Shown here: positions 42,864-51,475 of the stretch, piece by piece
Position numbering within the stretch: the first letter of the stretch is position 1
How the letters are laid out: every line of letters starts with the position of its first letter
Assembly (NCBI GenBank): GCA_017545665.1
Contig: JAFWKQ010000034.1
Location: forward strand, 90,302 to 148,093
DNA: 57,792 nucleotides
From: Atopobiaceae bacterium
GTDB lineage: Bacteria > Actinomycetota > Coriobacteriia > Coriobacteriales > Atopobiaceae
Direction of reading: 5' to 3'
The notes under the pieces: generated by a model
Told to the model about the DNA's origin: nothing
Databases searched by the model: none
The model's input: the letters and a program-made list of their open reading frames with translations, nothing else
Made by a program: the position numbers and the translations under genes

Positions 42864-43355
42864 CTATTCCTTTGGCCCAATAAGGCGACTGAACACATCT
42901 ACTGCATAGCCCGCATACCATACACCAGCGAGCATAGAAACTGCAACCTGTATGGGCACCGTTCCCAAGTTGGCAAAGCCAAGGGGTCCCATAACCGTAA
43001 GCCCCACCGCCCATCCGCTGAGGACGGCGGGAAGGAAAAATACCTTATCCAAACGCGTGCACAAAAGCACAGCCAAGAAGCCAAGCACGGCAAGCGTGAG
43101 GAAGGTATTTACGTCTGGCGGAAAGGGCATGTTCTCCATCAGCCAAATGGCGCCCACGGCCATGAGGTCCGCAAGCAAGAAGCCCAGCGACATGGGCAGG
43201 CCAAGCTCAACCTTATTGCCTGCCGTCACATAGATTCCCGCACAGATGAGGGCAACCGCCCCGCACGTAATGCCCAGGTGACCCGACACGACCGCCCATA
43301 TGGGTGGCAGCAGGCCAATGGAGATGGCAAGGGCAAGACGTGGGTCTTTTATCAT
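42864..43355 (-). CDS. DUF1097-like membrane protein
   Basis: 163 residues, start with AGGAG upstream. Roughly five hydrophobic helices (ALAISIGLLPPIWAVVSGHLG ... FANLGTVPIQVAVSMLAGVW). The Gly-rich helices and length resemble DUF1097 (YcdZ-like) inner-membrane proteins of unknown role. Lies 94 bp after the second butyrate kinase, across the tandem hairpin at 43385-43448. Confidence 0.6.
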   Translation of the reverse strand: MIKDPRLALAISIGLLPPIWAVVSGHLGITCGAVALICAGIYVTAGNKVELGLPMSLGFLLADLMAVGAIWLMENMPFPPDVNTFLTLAVLGFLAVLLCTRLDKVFFLPAVLSGWAVGLTVMGPLGFANLGTVPIQVAVSMLAGVWYAGYAVDVFSRLIGPKE

Positions 43356-43384
43356 ATGGTTCTCCTATCGTCGCTTTGCAAAGC

Positions 43385-43448
43385 GGTACAAAGGGGACAG
43401 TCCCCTTTGTACCGTTTTGTGTCCAAAGGGGACTGTCCCCTTTGTACC
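43385..43448. terminator. Two tandem AAAGGGGAC hairpins after buk copy 2
   Basis: GGTACAAAGGGGACAGTCCC-type perfect palindrome (43385-43413) and a second CAAAGGGGACTGTCCCC unit (about 43424-43447), which abuts the stop codon of the second butyrate kinase at 43450. Same family as 24441-24520. Confidence 0.75.
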
Positions 43449-43449
43449 G

Positions 43450-44559
43450 CTAGTCGTCGAAGCCCTGGAACACGGGGATGCCAGAGTAGGTCTTGGCCTC
43501 CTCCTCGCCGGTGAGCACACGGATAGCACCCGCCGCCATGGCCTCAAGCTCGAACTCGCCGGGATAGGCCGAAACGGGCGCGATCCAGCCGCAACCCTGC
43601 TCGATGCTCGCAACGAGGTCCTTGTTGTGGACCATGCCGCCACCCAGCAGGATGCCATCCACATTACCGCCAAGCACCGTGGCCATTGAACCGATGTACT
43701 TGTTGAGCTGGTACAGCATCGCGTTCCACGCGCGGTCTGCGGCAGCATCGCCAGCCGCGGCACGCTCGCACACCTCAATGGCGTCAGAGGTGCCCAGCAG
43801 ATCAACGAAGCCACCGGTCTTCATGCACAGGGCACGCGCATCCTTTATGCTGTGGCCAGCCTCGAGGTAGTCCAAGATTCCCGCCACAGGCACGGCTCCG
43901 CAACGCGTGGGAGCCATGGCGCCCTCGCCCTGCACGATGTCGTAGCCGTCGATCATCTTGCCCGCACGATGCGCGGAGATGGAGATGCCGCCACCAATGT
44001 GGCACACGATGAAGTTGCACTCGTCGTAGCGCTTTCCCATGCCATGGGCATGGCGAATGGCGGTCTCCTTGAGGTTGAGCGCATGCAGGTGCGCGTTGCG
44101 ATACACGCCCTTGATGCCCGTCATGCGCGCGAGGTCACAGAACTCGTCGGTATCGGGCGGATTGACCACGAAGGCGGGCTTGCCGGCCTTGGTCGCAAAC
44201 TCATGGGCCAGCTGGCTCCCCAGCTGCGCAGGATGCTGAATGCCGTTGGCACCGCGATAGGCGTGATCGAGCATAACGTCGTTTACGGCATACGTGCCGC
44301 CCTCAAGCGACAACAGCCCGCCGCCGCGGCCGACGAACGCGTCCACCGATTCCAGAGCCACGCCGTTCTCGGCCAGGGCCTCCAGGATCATGTCGCGACG
44401 ATACGGCATCTGGTCGCTCACACCGGCAAACTCGGCGAGCTTGGACGCCTCGTGCGCGACGTTTTTGGTAAACACCTCGGTCTCGCCGTCGAACACGCCC
44501 ACCTTAGTGGAGGTGGATCCAGGATTGATTACCAGAATGCGATAGGTCTTGTTCGCCAT
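43450..44559 (-). CDS. buk: Butyrate kinase (copy 2)
   Basis: 369 residues, start with GGGAG inside the end of the upstream gene. Motifs: VINPGSTSTKVGVFD, FIVCHIGGGISISAHRAGKMIDG and DGILLGGGMVHN. It starts 3 bp after the stop of the phosphate acyltransferase gene, so the pair forms the classic acyl-CoA to acyl-phosphate to acid plus ATP route. It is clearly different in sequence from copy 1, suggesting different acyl substrates or regulation rather than a recent duplication. Confidence 0.9.
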   Translation of the reverse strand: MANKTYRILVINPGSTSTKVGVFDGETEVFTKNVAHEASKLAEFAGVSDQMPYRRDMILEALAENGVALESVDAFVGRGGGLLSLEGGTYAVNDVMLDHAYRGANGIQHPAQLGSQLAHEFATKAGKPAFVVNPPDTDEFCDLARMTGIKGVYRNAHLHALNLKETAIRHAHGMGKRYDECNFIVCHIGGGISISAHRAGKMIDGYDIVQGEGAMAPTRCGAVPVAGILDYLEAGHSIKDARALCMKTGGFVDLLGTSDAIEVCERAAAGDAAADRAWNAMLYQLNKYIGSMATVLGGNVDGILLGGGMVHNKDLVASIEQGCGWIAPVSAYPGEFELEAMAAGAIRVLTGEEEAKTYSGIPVFQGFDD

Positions 44560-44562
44560 CGA

Positions 44563-45570
44563 TTACTCTCCCTTGAGTGCCTGGCTGCGCACGCAGCTCA
44601 TAACCACGTTGCCCACGAGCTCGCTCACGGGTGCCGAACGGCTGCAGTCGCACACGATCTTCTTAAAGCCCTGCAGCATGGGGCCGTAGGCGTCAGCGTG
44701 GGCGAAGTTCTGCACGAGCTTGACGCCAATATTGCCCACGTTGATGTCGGGGCAGATAAGAACGTTGGCACGTCCGGCAACCTCGGACTCGCGACGGACC
44801 TTCTTCGCCGCAACCTCGGGAACGATGGCGGAATCCAGCTGGAACTCGCCGTCCACCTTGAGGTCGGGCCTACGCTCCTGAGCGACCTTCACCGCTGCGC
44901 GAACCTTGTCGACCAAGGGACTCTCGGCGCTGCCGTCCGTGGAATACGACAGCATTGCGACGCGAGGCTCCCAGCCCATGAGCGCCTGCACCGTCTCGGC
45001 GGCGCTGATGGCAATGGAGGCAAGCTGCTCGGGATCGGGATCCACGCACACGGCGGCATCGCCAAAGCCCAGCAGGTTTCCCTCGCTGCCCTCCCAGCCA
45101 GGGATGTTGAAGATTCCAAGCGACGAGATGGTGTCTACGCCATCCGCCAAGCCAACGATCGTCTGGCCGCCAATAATAACGTCGCCGGTGGAGCAGTCGA
45201 TGCCACCAAAGGTGATGTCGGTGTCACCGATGCGCTGCATCATGAGCGCGCGGTCCATGGGGCGCTTGGCACGACGGCGCACGCCCTTTGCCCTAAAGGG
45301 GCAGTCGGGAATAACCTCAAAGCGCTGGGCAAAGGCCTCGTTGGCCTCGGCATCGGTTACGTCCACGAGGGTAATGTTGTTCAAATCCACGCCCACCTGC
45401 GCGGCAACCTCGCGCAGCACGGCGGCATCGCCCACGAGGTAGCAGTCGGCAAGCCCCTCCTTGGCAAGCTCTCCCACCGTCTCCATCATCTTGGGGTTGT
45501 CTCCCTCAAAGAAGGCAACCTTCTGTACGTTTGCCTTCGCGCGCTCGCGCAGCTGCTCCATAAGGTCCAT
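44563..45570 (-). CDS. Phosphate acetyl/butyryltransferase (PTA/PTB family)
   Basis: 335 residues from the ATG at 45570, with GAGGAG upstream. The family signature is strong: AMLSYSTDGSAESPLVDKV, VDGEFQLDSAIVPEVAAKKV, AGRANVLICPDINVGNIGVKL and GPMLQGFKKIVCDCSRSA. These match Pta-type enzymes more closely than shorter Ptb enzymes, but pairing with butyrate kinase suggests short-chain acyl-CoA beyond acetyl-CoA. It releases CoA and makes the acyl phosphate used by the next gene. Confidence 0.87.
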   Translation of the reverse strand: MDLMEQLRERAKANVQKVAFFEGDNPKMMETVGELAKEGLADCYLVGDAAVLREVAAQVGVDLNNITLVDVTDAEANEAFAQRFEVIPDCPFRAKGVRRRAKRPMDRALMMQRIGDTDITFGGIDCSTGDVIIGGQTIVGLADGVDTISSLGIFNIPGWEGSEGNLLGFGDAAVCVDPDPEQLASIAISAAETVQALMGWEPRVAMLSYSTDGSAESPLVDKVRAAVKVAQERRPDLKVDGEFQLDSAIVPEVAAKKVRRESEVAGRANVLICPDINVGNIGVKLVQNFAHADAYGPMLQGFKKIVCDCSRSAPVSELVGNVVMSCVRSQALKGE

Positions 45571-45720
45571 ACCAAGCTCCTCTCGTCTGGAGATACATAC
45601 GATTCCACTATCTATATTTTGGCAGGGCATCCTCCGCAACACCATGGATGCTCTGACAATGGTGCCGCTTCACAAGGCACCACATCTTGTGAGACTGCAC
45701 GAATGGGTTTGTTGGCAGGT

Positions 45721-45750
45721 TTGGAACGTGTCCTCTTCACCTGATACAAT
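45721..45750 (+). promoter_or_regulatory. Candidate sigma-70-type promoter for the DUF5131 gene
   Basis: TTGGAA, an 18-bp spacer and TACAAT, 40 bp upstream of the ATG at 45791. Read by eye; the 45571-45790 gap also must hold the promoter of the divergent acyltransferase gene. Confidence 0.4.
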
Positions 45751-45790
45751 TGTTCGGATTTTCGCCAGCAGGCATGGAGGTGACAAGGGC

Positions 45791-46666
45791 ATGCATGACA
45801 TATGGAACCCCTGGCACGGCTGCAAGAAGTGCAGCGAGGGCTGCCAAAACTGCTACATGTACTTTTTGGACGGGCTACGCCAGCAGGACGGGTCGGACAT
45901 ATATCGCACCAAGGCCGGCTTTCGCTACCCCCTCGCACGTACCCGCGACGGCCGCTTTAAGGTCCAGTCCGGCGAGATGCTGCGCGTCTGCATGACCTCC
46001 GACTTCTTTTTGGAAGAGGCCGACCAGTGGCGCGACGAGGCGTGGAACATAATCGCGCAACGTCCTGACGTCAAGTTCTTCCTGCTCACCAAGCGTCCGC
46101 AACGCGTGGCGTCGTGTTTGCCGCACGACTGGGGCGACGGATGGGAGAACGTCTTCTTTAACGTTTCGTGCGAAAACCAGCGGCGCGCCGACGAGCGCAT
46201 CCCCCTGCTCCTCTCGCTTCCCTTCAAGCACAAGGGCATCATGTGCGCACCCTTTATTGGTCCCGTGAGCATACGAGAGTACCTGCCCGCAGGCCAGATC
46301 GAGCAGGTTCTTTGCGATGGCGAGAACTACGGCGGCGCGCGTCCCTGCCATTACGAATGGGTAACGGCACTGCGAGACGAATGCGTGGAGCACAACGTCA
46401 CCTTTGTGTTTTGCGGCACGGGACGCAGGTTCGTCAAGGATGGCAAGACGTATAGTCTTGAGGGAAACGCCCTGCAAAGCCAACAGGCCCATAAATCGGG
46501 GCTGAGCTTTGCGGGCGCACCCATGGAGTTCAGACTCACGGACCCGCTGGGTATCCCGCTTTCCGAGGAAGAGCTGTACAAGCCATACTTCGGCACGCGC
46601 TGCCAAACGTGTGGGATGCGCCTTGCCTGCAACGGGTGCAGTCGCTGCGGGAGGTGCGGGCAATGA
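45791..46666 (+). CDS. DUF5131 (phage Gp37/Gp68-like) family protein
   Basis: 291 residues from the ATG at 45791, preceded by GGAGGTGA. The N-terminal WNPWHGCKKCSEGCQNCYMY and LLTKRPQRV are the signature of DUF5131, a radical-SAM-like fold found in phages and bacteria. A C-terminal cysteine-rich segment (CQTCGMRLACNGCSRCGRC) may bind another cluster or zinc. Reaction unknown. Its TGA overlaps the ATG of the following lipoprotein gene. Confidence 0.85.
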   Translation: MHDIWNPWHGCKKCSEGCQNCYMYFLDGLRQQDGSDIYRTKAGFRYPLARTRDGRFKVQSGEMLRVCMTSDFFLEEADQWRDEAWNIIAQRPDVKFFLLTKRPQRVASCLPHDWGDGWENVFFNVSCENQRRADERIPLLLSLPFKHKGIMCAPFIGPVSIREYLPAGQIEQVLCDGENYGGARPCHYEWVTALRDECVEHNVTFVFCGTGRRFVKDGKTYSLEGNALQSQQAHKSGLSFAGAPMEFRLTDPLGIPLSEEELYKPYFGTRCQTCGMRLACNGCSRCGRCGQ

Positions 46667-47286
46667 GCAGCCCATCCGCACGCATGCGTAGACCTTGCGC
46701 GATCTGTGCTCTTGTGCTTACGCTGCTGCTTTGCTGCGGACTCGCCGGTTGCGCGAGCCGGCAAGACGCGTCCCCAAGCAGCAGCGAGCAAACAAGCAGC
46801 TCCGTCGTGCAACAGGACTCCAGCTCAACCGAGTCCAGCGAGCCCGAGCCCACCCAAGAGCAACCGAGCGAACAAACCGAGGAGCAGTCGAAGTCGCTGC
46901 TCTTATCTCCCGCAGACATTGGCCTTCACACAGTTGACGACTGGAGACAGGACTGGGGGCAATACTATGCTTTTGTCTACGATGGCGAACAATTCAGCGT
47001 GTACTATGAGCCCGACACCTGGAAGGTCTTTGACTCATACAAGATCACCGATCATGGCGACATCGTCACCATTTGCCAGGCGCTCCTGGACGAGCATCCC
47101 ATCCACGGCAGCGACCTGCAGTCGTACAGGACCGCCGAGGACATGGCCTTTGAGTGGGAGCAGCACAACCTGGCGTATCGCCTGCTCCCCGATAACAGCT
47201 CATGGAAAGAGAGCGCGCGAAACGTCGACCTCGATCCCGACGACCAAGGTAAGACGTTTGCCGAGATGTACGCGAGCCGCCAGTAA
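46663..47286 (+). CDS. Putative lipoprotein
   Basis: 207 residues; ATG overlaps the previous stop (ATGA) and follows GGGAGG. A basic N-terminus, a hydrophobic stretch and the lipobox LAGC (cysteine near residue 30) indicate lipid attachment. A Ser/Gln/Glu-rich linker precedes a C-terminal domain of about 120 residues ending in HNLAYRLLPDNSSWKESARNVDLDPDDQGKTFAEMY. That VDLDxxDxGKT pattern recurs in surface proteins of Gram-positive gut bacteria, function unknown to me. Confidence 0.75.
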   Translation: MSSPSARMRRPCAICALVLTLLLCCGLAGCASRQDASPSSSEQTSSSVVQQDSSSTESSEPEPTQEQPSEQTEEQSKSLLLSPADIGLHTVDDWRQDWGQYYAFVYDGEQFSVYYEPDTWKVFDSYKITDHGDIVTICQALLDEHPIHGSDLQSYRTAEDMAFEWEQHNLAYRLLPDNSSWKESARNVDLDPDDQGKTFAEMYASRQ

Positions 47287-47289
47287 CCC

Positions 47290-47322
47290 GTGGCACACTT
47301 ATACTAGGTATAAGTGTGCCAC
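47290..47322. terminator. Perfect 15-bp-arm hairpin between convergent genes (GGCACACTTATAC family)
   Basis: GTGGCACACTTATAC, loop TAG, GTATAAGTGTGCCAC. It stands between the stops of the lipoprotein and glycosidase genes and would form a stable hairpin on either transcript. Confidence 0.7.
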
Positions 47323-48942
47323 TTAGAAGCTCCTCACCCAGTTGAGCAGGGAGTCCGGCCACACGTTGTTAGTTACGTCGCGTCGCATCTGGTCGGTAAC
47401 AGGCCCGTTGGCGGCCATCTTTGCCAGAATCGCTGCCTGGAGCTCCTCCACGCTCATCTGCTCGTAGGGAATGTTGGGCACCTCAACCTCTTGCACCTTT
47501 GCGCCCGCCTGCTCAGCCTCACCCTCATTGCCTGGCTTCTTCTGGCTGACCTTAGCCGCAAACGAGGCAGCGACCTGCTCGAGCGCAGCTTGTTTTGCCC
47601 CGTCCGCAGGCACATAGTCGGAGGGCGCAAAGATGTTGCCTCCGCAGGGATTGAGCTCGATCTCCAGCCTCCCGCCGACAGTCTTAATCGACTCGCCTCC
47701 AAGAAGGCCCACATAGGAAACCGCGGGAGCATCTACGCTCAAGTGCCCTTTCGTTTCCGCGTTGTTCACCGCCACGATCAGGTTGCCGCGACCAAAGGCG
47801 TATTGCTCGGTAGTTAGCGAAAGCTCACGATAGTCGCCCCACGAAAGGTCGTCAGAGTAGTTGGCGTGTATCCTCCCCAGCGCAGCTATGAGCTTGACGC
47901 AGGGGTTATGCTCGTAGTCGTCCGCATGCTCGGCGAGGTCGATGCAAGGCCGCAGCGAATCGTCCGAGAATCGCTCCTTCTTGCCCTCGATGCCAAACTC
48001 GCTGCCGTAGTAGACGGACGGGATGCCTGGCAGGGTATACAGCAGGATGTGCACGGGTAAATAGTGCGCTTTGTTGAGCAGCTTGGTGCTAATGCGATCC
48101 ACGTCGTGGTTGTCGACGAAGTTGTACAGCTTGATGTGGGACGGCACCATACCCAGGGTACGACGAACGGTGTGGGCGATCTCGAAGTAATTGTGATCGT
48201 TATGACCGCTGTAGAGGCCTTTATGCAGCGCGTAGTCGGTTACGCTGTGCAGCGTACGGTCGTTTGCCCAGCGGGAGTAGTCACCGTGGATCACCTCGCC
48301 CATGAGCCAGAAGTCAGGCTTCACCTCGTCGGCGGTCCTGCGCAAGTCGCGCATGAAGTCAAAGTCGAGCACGTCGGCCGCATCCAGGCGAATGCCGTCC
48401 ACGTCAAACTCGCTCACCCAAAAGCGCACGACATCACAAATGTATTCACGCACCGCCGGGTTGCGCTGGTTGAGCTTGGCGAGCAGGTCGTAGCCACCCC
48501 AGTTGTCGTAGCTAAACCCGTCGTTGTACTCGTTATTGCCCCAAAAGTTCACATTGCAGTACCAGTCGCAATACGAAGAGTTCTCGCGGTTCTGCCGAAT
48601 GTCGGCAAAGGCAAAGAAGTCGCGGCCCGTGTGGTTGAACACGCCATCGAAGACCACCTTTATTCCCGCCTCGTGACAAATGCGTACGAAGTCCGCAAGG
48701 TCTTCGTTGGTGCCCAGGCGCGAGTCAAGCGTTCGGTAATCGGTGGTCTCGTAGCCATGGCCGACGCTTTGGAACAGAGGGCCTATGTAGAGGGCGGTAA
48801 AGCCAAGGCGTCGTATGTGCTCAATCCAGGGAATCAGCTTGGGAAGGCGATGGACGGGCTCGCCGTAGTCGTTTTGCTTGGGCGCGCCAGCAAGGCCCAG
48901 GGGATAGATGTGATAGAAAACCGCCTCGTCATACCATGCCAT
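47323..48942 (-). CDS. GH13 alpha-amylase-family glycosidase
   Basis: 539 residues, start with GAGGAG upstream. The four GH13 regions are present: FDGVFNHTG, DGIRLDAADV (nucleophile Asp), LMGEVIHG (acid Glu) and FVDNHDVDR (transition-state Asp). No signal peptide, so it acts on intracellular maltodextrins or similar glucans. The last 90 residues form a charged, probably coiled extension (EQVAASFAAKVSQKKPGNEGEAE) not usual for the family. Confidence 0.9.
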   Translation of the reverse strand: MAWYDEAVFYHIYPLGLAGAPKQNDYGEPVHRLPKLIPWIEHIRRLGFTALYIGPLFQSVGHGYETTDYRTLDSRLGTNEDLADFVRICHEAGIKVVFDGVFNHTGRDFFAFADIRQNRENSSYCDWYCNVNFWGNNEYNDGFSYDNWGGYDLLAKLNQRNPAVREYICDVVRFWVSEFDVDGIRLDAADVLDFDFMRDLRRTADEVKPDFWLMGEVIHGDYSRWANDRTLHSVTDYALHKGLYSGHNDHNYFEIAHTVRRTLGMVPSHIKLYNFVDNHDVDRISTKLLNKAHYLPVHILLYTLPGIPSVYYGSEFGIEGKKERFSDDSLRPCIDLAEHADDYEHNPCVKLIAALGRIHANYSDDLSWGDYRELSLTTEQYAFGRGNLIVAVNNAETKGHLSVDAPAVSYVGLLGGESIKTVGGRLEIELNPCGGNIFAPSDYVPADGAKQAALEQVAASFAAKVSQKKPGNEGEAEQAGAKVQEVEVPNIPYEQMSVEELQAAILAKMAANGPVTDQMRRDVTNNVWPDSLLNWVRSF

Positions 48943-49093
48943 GCTGGTCTCCTCTCAGTCGCTCGCCACGCACCGACCGTCGCAGATTGCGACAACAATA
49001 ATACTCCGACTCGTGCGGTCTGGCTTTCTCAAAGGACAATGGAGCCACAGAGGACACCTTTAGGCCACCGCTCGCACCTTGCGCCCGCGTCCG

Positions 49094-49253
49094 TGCCCGC
49101 ATGCGGCTCCGCGCTCGCCTCGCTCGCTCACTTCGTGAGTCGCCGCTTGCGGCCACCCCGCACCCACGCCCCTGCCCGCATGCGGCTCCGCGCTCGCCTC
49201 GCTCGCACACTTCGTGAGTCGCCGCTTGCGGGCAGGGGCGTGGGTGCGGGGTG
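49094..49253. repeat. 79-bp direct repeat (1.75 copies) with a long inverted repeat
   Basis: TGCCCGCATGCGGCTCCGCG begins at 49094 and again at 49173; copy 2 is partial. The segment CACCCCGCACCCACGCCCCTGCC (about 49153-49175) is repeated as its complement at about 49231-49253. Very GC-rich; no gene is visible in the 48943-49289 gap. Confidence 0.8.
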
Positions 49254-49289
49254 TCCTCTTCGGCAGGCTTAAACCGTTGAGGCTCCTCG

Positions 49290-50087
49290 TTACGCGTCGA
49301 TCGTCGCCAGATACGCGGCCAGGCCGTCCTCCACCACGCTCTTGCACACCACGTCCGCCCGCGCCTTCAGCTCGTCGCAGGCGTTGCCCATGGCCACGCC
49401 CGTGCCCGCGAAGCGTATCATCTCCAGGTCGTTCGCACCGTCGCCAAAGGCGTAGCACTCCTGCCGCGGCGTGCCAAAGCGCTCCATCACCTTCTGCATT
49501 CCCACCGCCTTGCTCATGGTGGGCGAATAGAGCTCGAACACGTTGTAGCCACCGTTGTCATCGGCGTTGACGGTATAGCCCAGGCCAGCGCTCTTCGCCT
49601 CGGCAAGCAGGCGCTCGCGACTCTCCCCTGCCACGTCGGCCTCGAGCTTAAGGGCGCGACGTAGCACGTCGTCGCGCTCGAAGTCGAAGGTGAATATGTT
49701 CCCGCTGTTGAAGCTCCGGAAGAACGCCTGGATCCCACCATAGTCCCGATTGAGGTATATGTGCTTCGTCGTCTCGACCATGTACTCGCAGCCGAGTCTC
49801 TCGAACAGGTTCGCGTAATGGCGTGTCACCTCGTAGTCCATGGTGCTGGCAAAGATGGTGTTGCCGTCCACCATAACGTGTGCCCCGTTGCACATAACGT
49901 ATGCGTCAAACAGGGGCAGGCGCAGACGCGCGTCTATCATGGCAAAGGGACGACCGCTGCAGACCGCGAGCTTGTGACCCAGGCCATGCAGTCGCTCGAG
50001 CTGCGCGACCACCGTGAGCGGGATGCTCGTAATGCCGTTATGTCCGTCTATGAGGGTGCCGTCTATGTCAAAGAAGAGCGTCGCCAT
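49290..50087 (-). CDS. Cof-type HAD-superfamily phosphatase
   Basis: 265 residues. HAD motifs in order: FFDIDGTLID (catalytic Asp), CSGRP, and GDGANDLEMIRFAGTGVAMGNA near the end, with a Cof-type cap between. Members dephosphorylate sugar phosphates or flavin/pyridoxal phosphate. No neighbour indicates the substrate. Confidence 0.9.
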   Translation of the reverse strand: MATLFFDIDGTLIDGHNGITSIPLTVVAQLERLHGLGHKLAVCSGRPFAMIDARLRLPLFDAYVMCNGAHVMVDGNTIFASTMDYEVTRHYANLFERLGCEYMVETTKHIYLNRDYGGIQAFFRSFNSGNIFTFDFERDDVLRRALKLEADVAGESRERLLAEAKSAGLGYTVNADDNGGYNVFELYSPTMSKAVGMQKVMERFGTPRQECYAFGDGANDLEMIRFAGTGVAMGNACDELKARADVVCKSVVEDGLAAYLATIDA

Positions 50088-50219
50088 TGCCTTGCCTTAC
50101 CGTTTGTAGTCCCTCACCTGCATTATATCGACAAGAGCAGCGATTGTGACCACTTCCTGCATATAGTATAAAAAGTGTATTTGCCATTTGGAACGAATAA
50201 GGAATGAGGAGAAGAACCC

Positions 50220-50639
50220 ATGATCGACGAGAGAATCGGACAAGAGCTGAGCCCCTTTCCCATTGGCGACGTAAACCCCGTATCCGAGTACTTTAGCGGC
50301 GTGACCTACCTTGCCCCGCTCACCAACGAGCAGGTCCCCGCCTTCAACGTGACGTTTGCTCCAGGCTGCCGCAACAACTGGCACGTGCATCACGCCTCCT
50401 CCGGCGGCGGACAGATGCTCATCTGCGTGTATGGCCGCGGCTGGTATCAGGAGTGGGGCAAGCCCGCTCGCGAGCTCTTTGCCGGCGACGTGGTGAACAT
50501 CCCCGCCAACGTGAAGCACTGGCACGGCGCCGCTGCCGACTCCTGGTTCCAGCACATCGGCCTGGAGATCGAGGGCGAGGATGCCTCGAACGAATGGCTC
50601 GAGCCCGTGAGCGACGAGGACTACGAGAAGCTTCGCTAA
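50220..50639 (+). CDS. Cupin-domain protein
   Basis: 139 residues, start with GAGGAG upstream. One cupin barrel: FNVTFAPGCRNNWHVHHASSGGGQ (metal-binding His pair) and GDVVNIPANVKHWHGA (second His set). Such small cupins often accompany carboxymuconolactone-decarboxylase-like proteins; substrate unknown. The AraC-type gene follows on the same strand 359 bp later. Confidence 0.85.
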   Translation: MIDERIGQELSPFPIGDVNPVSEYFSGVTYLAPLTNEQVPAFNVTFAPGCRNNWHVHHASSGGGQMLICVYGRGWYQEWGKPARELFAGDVVNIPANVKHWHGAAADSWFQHIGLEIEGEDASNEWLEPVSDEDYEKLR

Positions 50640-50729
50640 CCTGCATGTACGGGCGGCGCTTCGCTTGGCGAGGGACGACGAGGGGCGGGATGAGCTCCGC
50701 GTGCTCTAGCAGCGCTTCGCTTGACGAGT

Positions 50730-50802
50730 GGGAGACGGAAGTCCCCGTGCTCAAACAGTCCGCGTTTCGCGCGGAAACTGCGCGCGGGGACTTCCGTCTC
50801 CC
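50730..50802. terminator. Perfect 18-bp-arm inverted repeat
   Basis: GGGAGACGGAAGTCCCCG (50730-50747) and its exact complement (50785-50802), with a 37-base loop that itself contains a CCGCG ... CGCGG stem. It is downstream of the cupin gene; possible terminator or dispersed palindrome. Confidence 0.55.
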
Positions 50803-50860
50803 CATTCCCCCCTCCCGGCGCAAGTGGGTGCTTTCCTCCCAAGTCGCGGACACCCCACCC

Positions 50861-50948
50861 GGGGTATCCTCATGTTTTATCTTCACACGCCGTCTACCTG
50901 CGGATATATAAATTCATGCGGATACCCCCACCCGATGTATCCGCAGGT
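50861..50948. promoter_or_regulatory. Cluster of GGATA half-sites upstream of the AraC-type regulator
   Basis: ACCTGCGGATA (50896-50906) and TATCCGCAGGT (50938-50948) form a perfect 11-bp inverted repeat; a third GCGGATACCCC (50919-50929) and an inverted GGGGTATCC (50861-50869) lie in the same stretch. The cluster ends 50 bp before the ATG at 50999 and is a good candidate for autoregulatory binding. Confidence 0.5.
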
Positions 50949-50998
50949 GTAGTAGTATCGTCGTATAGGAGCTTACACACGAGTGGGGAGGCTGTAGC

Positions 50999-51430
50999 AT
51001 GGGCGGACTGGTCGAACGCTATCGCAGAGAATTGCGCCCTTGTCGCAAGGTGACCGACATGCTCGACCGTCTGCTTCGATCAAAGGAGTTCAGCATCCAC
51101 GGCATGGACGAGCATACGGCAGAGATTGTGGAGCGCATCGAGCGAGAGTGTTCGACCATTACGGCATTCCAGCTTGCACGCGAGCTGGGTTACAACGAGA
51201 GCTACTTCTCGCAGCTCATGCGGGCACGAACCGGGCTCACGTCAATTGCGCTCATCACCAACGCCCGCATGCGGAAAGCACGTACGCTGCTTTCTGAAAC
51301 AGACCTCTCTGTGACCGATGTCGCACGCGAAGTTGGATACCAGGGCTACAGCCACTTTCACAAGCTCTACACCCGCACCTTTGGCGTTACCCCAGCCATG
51401 TCACGCGACTTTTTGCAGCTCTCGCAATAG
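50999..51430 (+). CDS. Minimal AraC-family transcriptional regulator
   Basis: 143 residues, start with GGGGAGG upstream. Nearly the whole protein is the AraC DNA-binding domain with two helix-turn-helix units: TAFQLARELGYNESYFSQLMRARTG and SVTDVAREVGYQGYSHFHKLYTRTFGVTPA. There is no ligand-binding domain; the first 45 residues are a short helical lead. It probably acts constitutively or as an autoregulator through the GGATA sites just upstream. Confidence 0.87.
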   Translation: MGGLVERYRRELRPCRKVTDMLDRLLRSKEFSIHGMDEHTAEIVERIERECSTITAFQLARELGYNESYFSQLMRARTGLTSIALITNARMRKARTLLSETDLSVTDVAREVGYQGYSHFHKLYTRTFGVTPAMSRDFLQLSQ

Positions 51431-51449
51431 CGCCACATGGCAAGAGTGT

Positions 51450-51475
51450 AAACAGGGGGACTGTCCCCCTGCTTA
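51450..51475. terminator. CAGGGGG-ACTGT-CCCCCTG hairpin at the Cna_B gene stop
   Basis: Seven-bp GC stem followed on the minus strand by GTTTA; it abuts the stop codon of the giant surface protein at 51473 and lies 20 bp after the AraC gene. Variant of the family at 24441 and 43385. Confidence 0.55.

Noticed and set aside
43852..45744. 630-codon open frame opposite butyrate kinase copy 2 and the acyltransferase
   Set aside because: It spans two well-supported genes and their junction; no motif or start signal.
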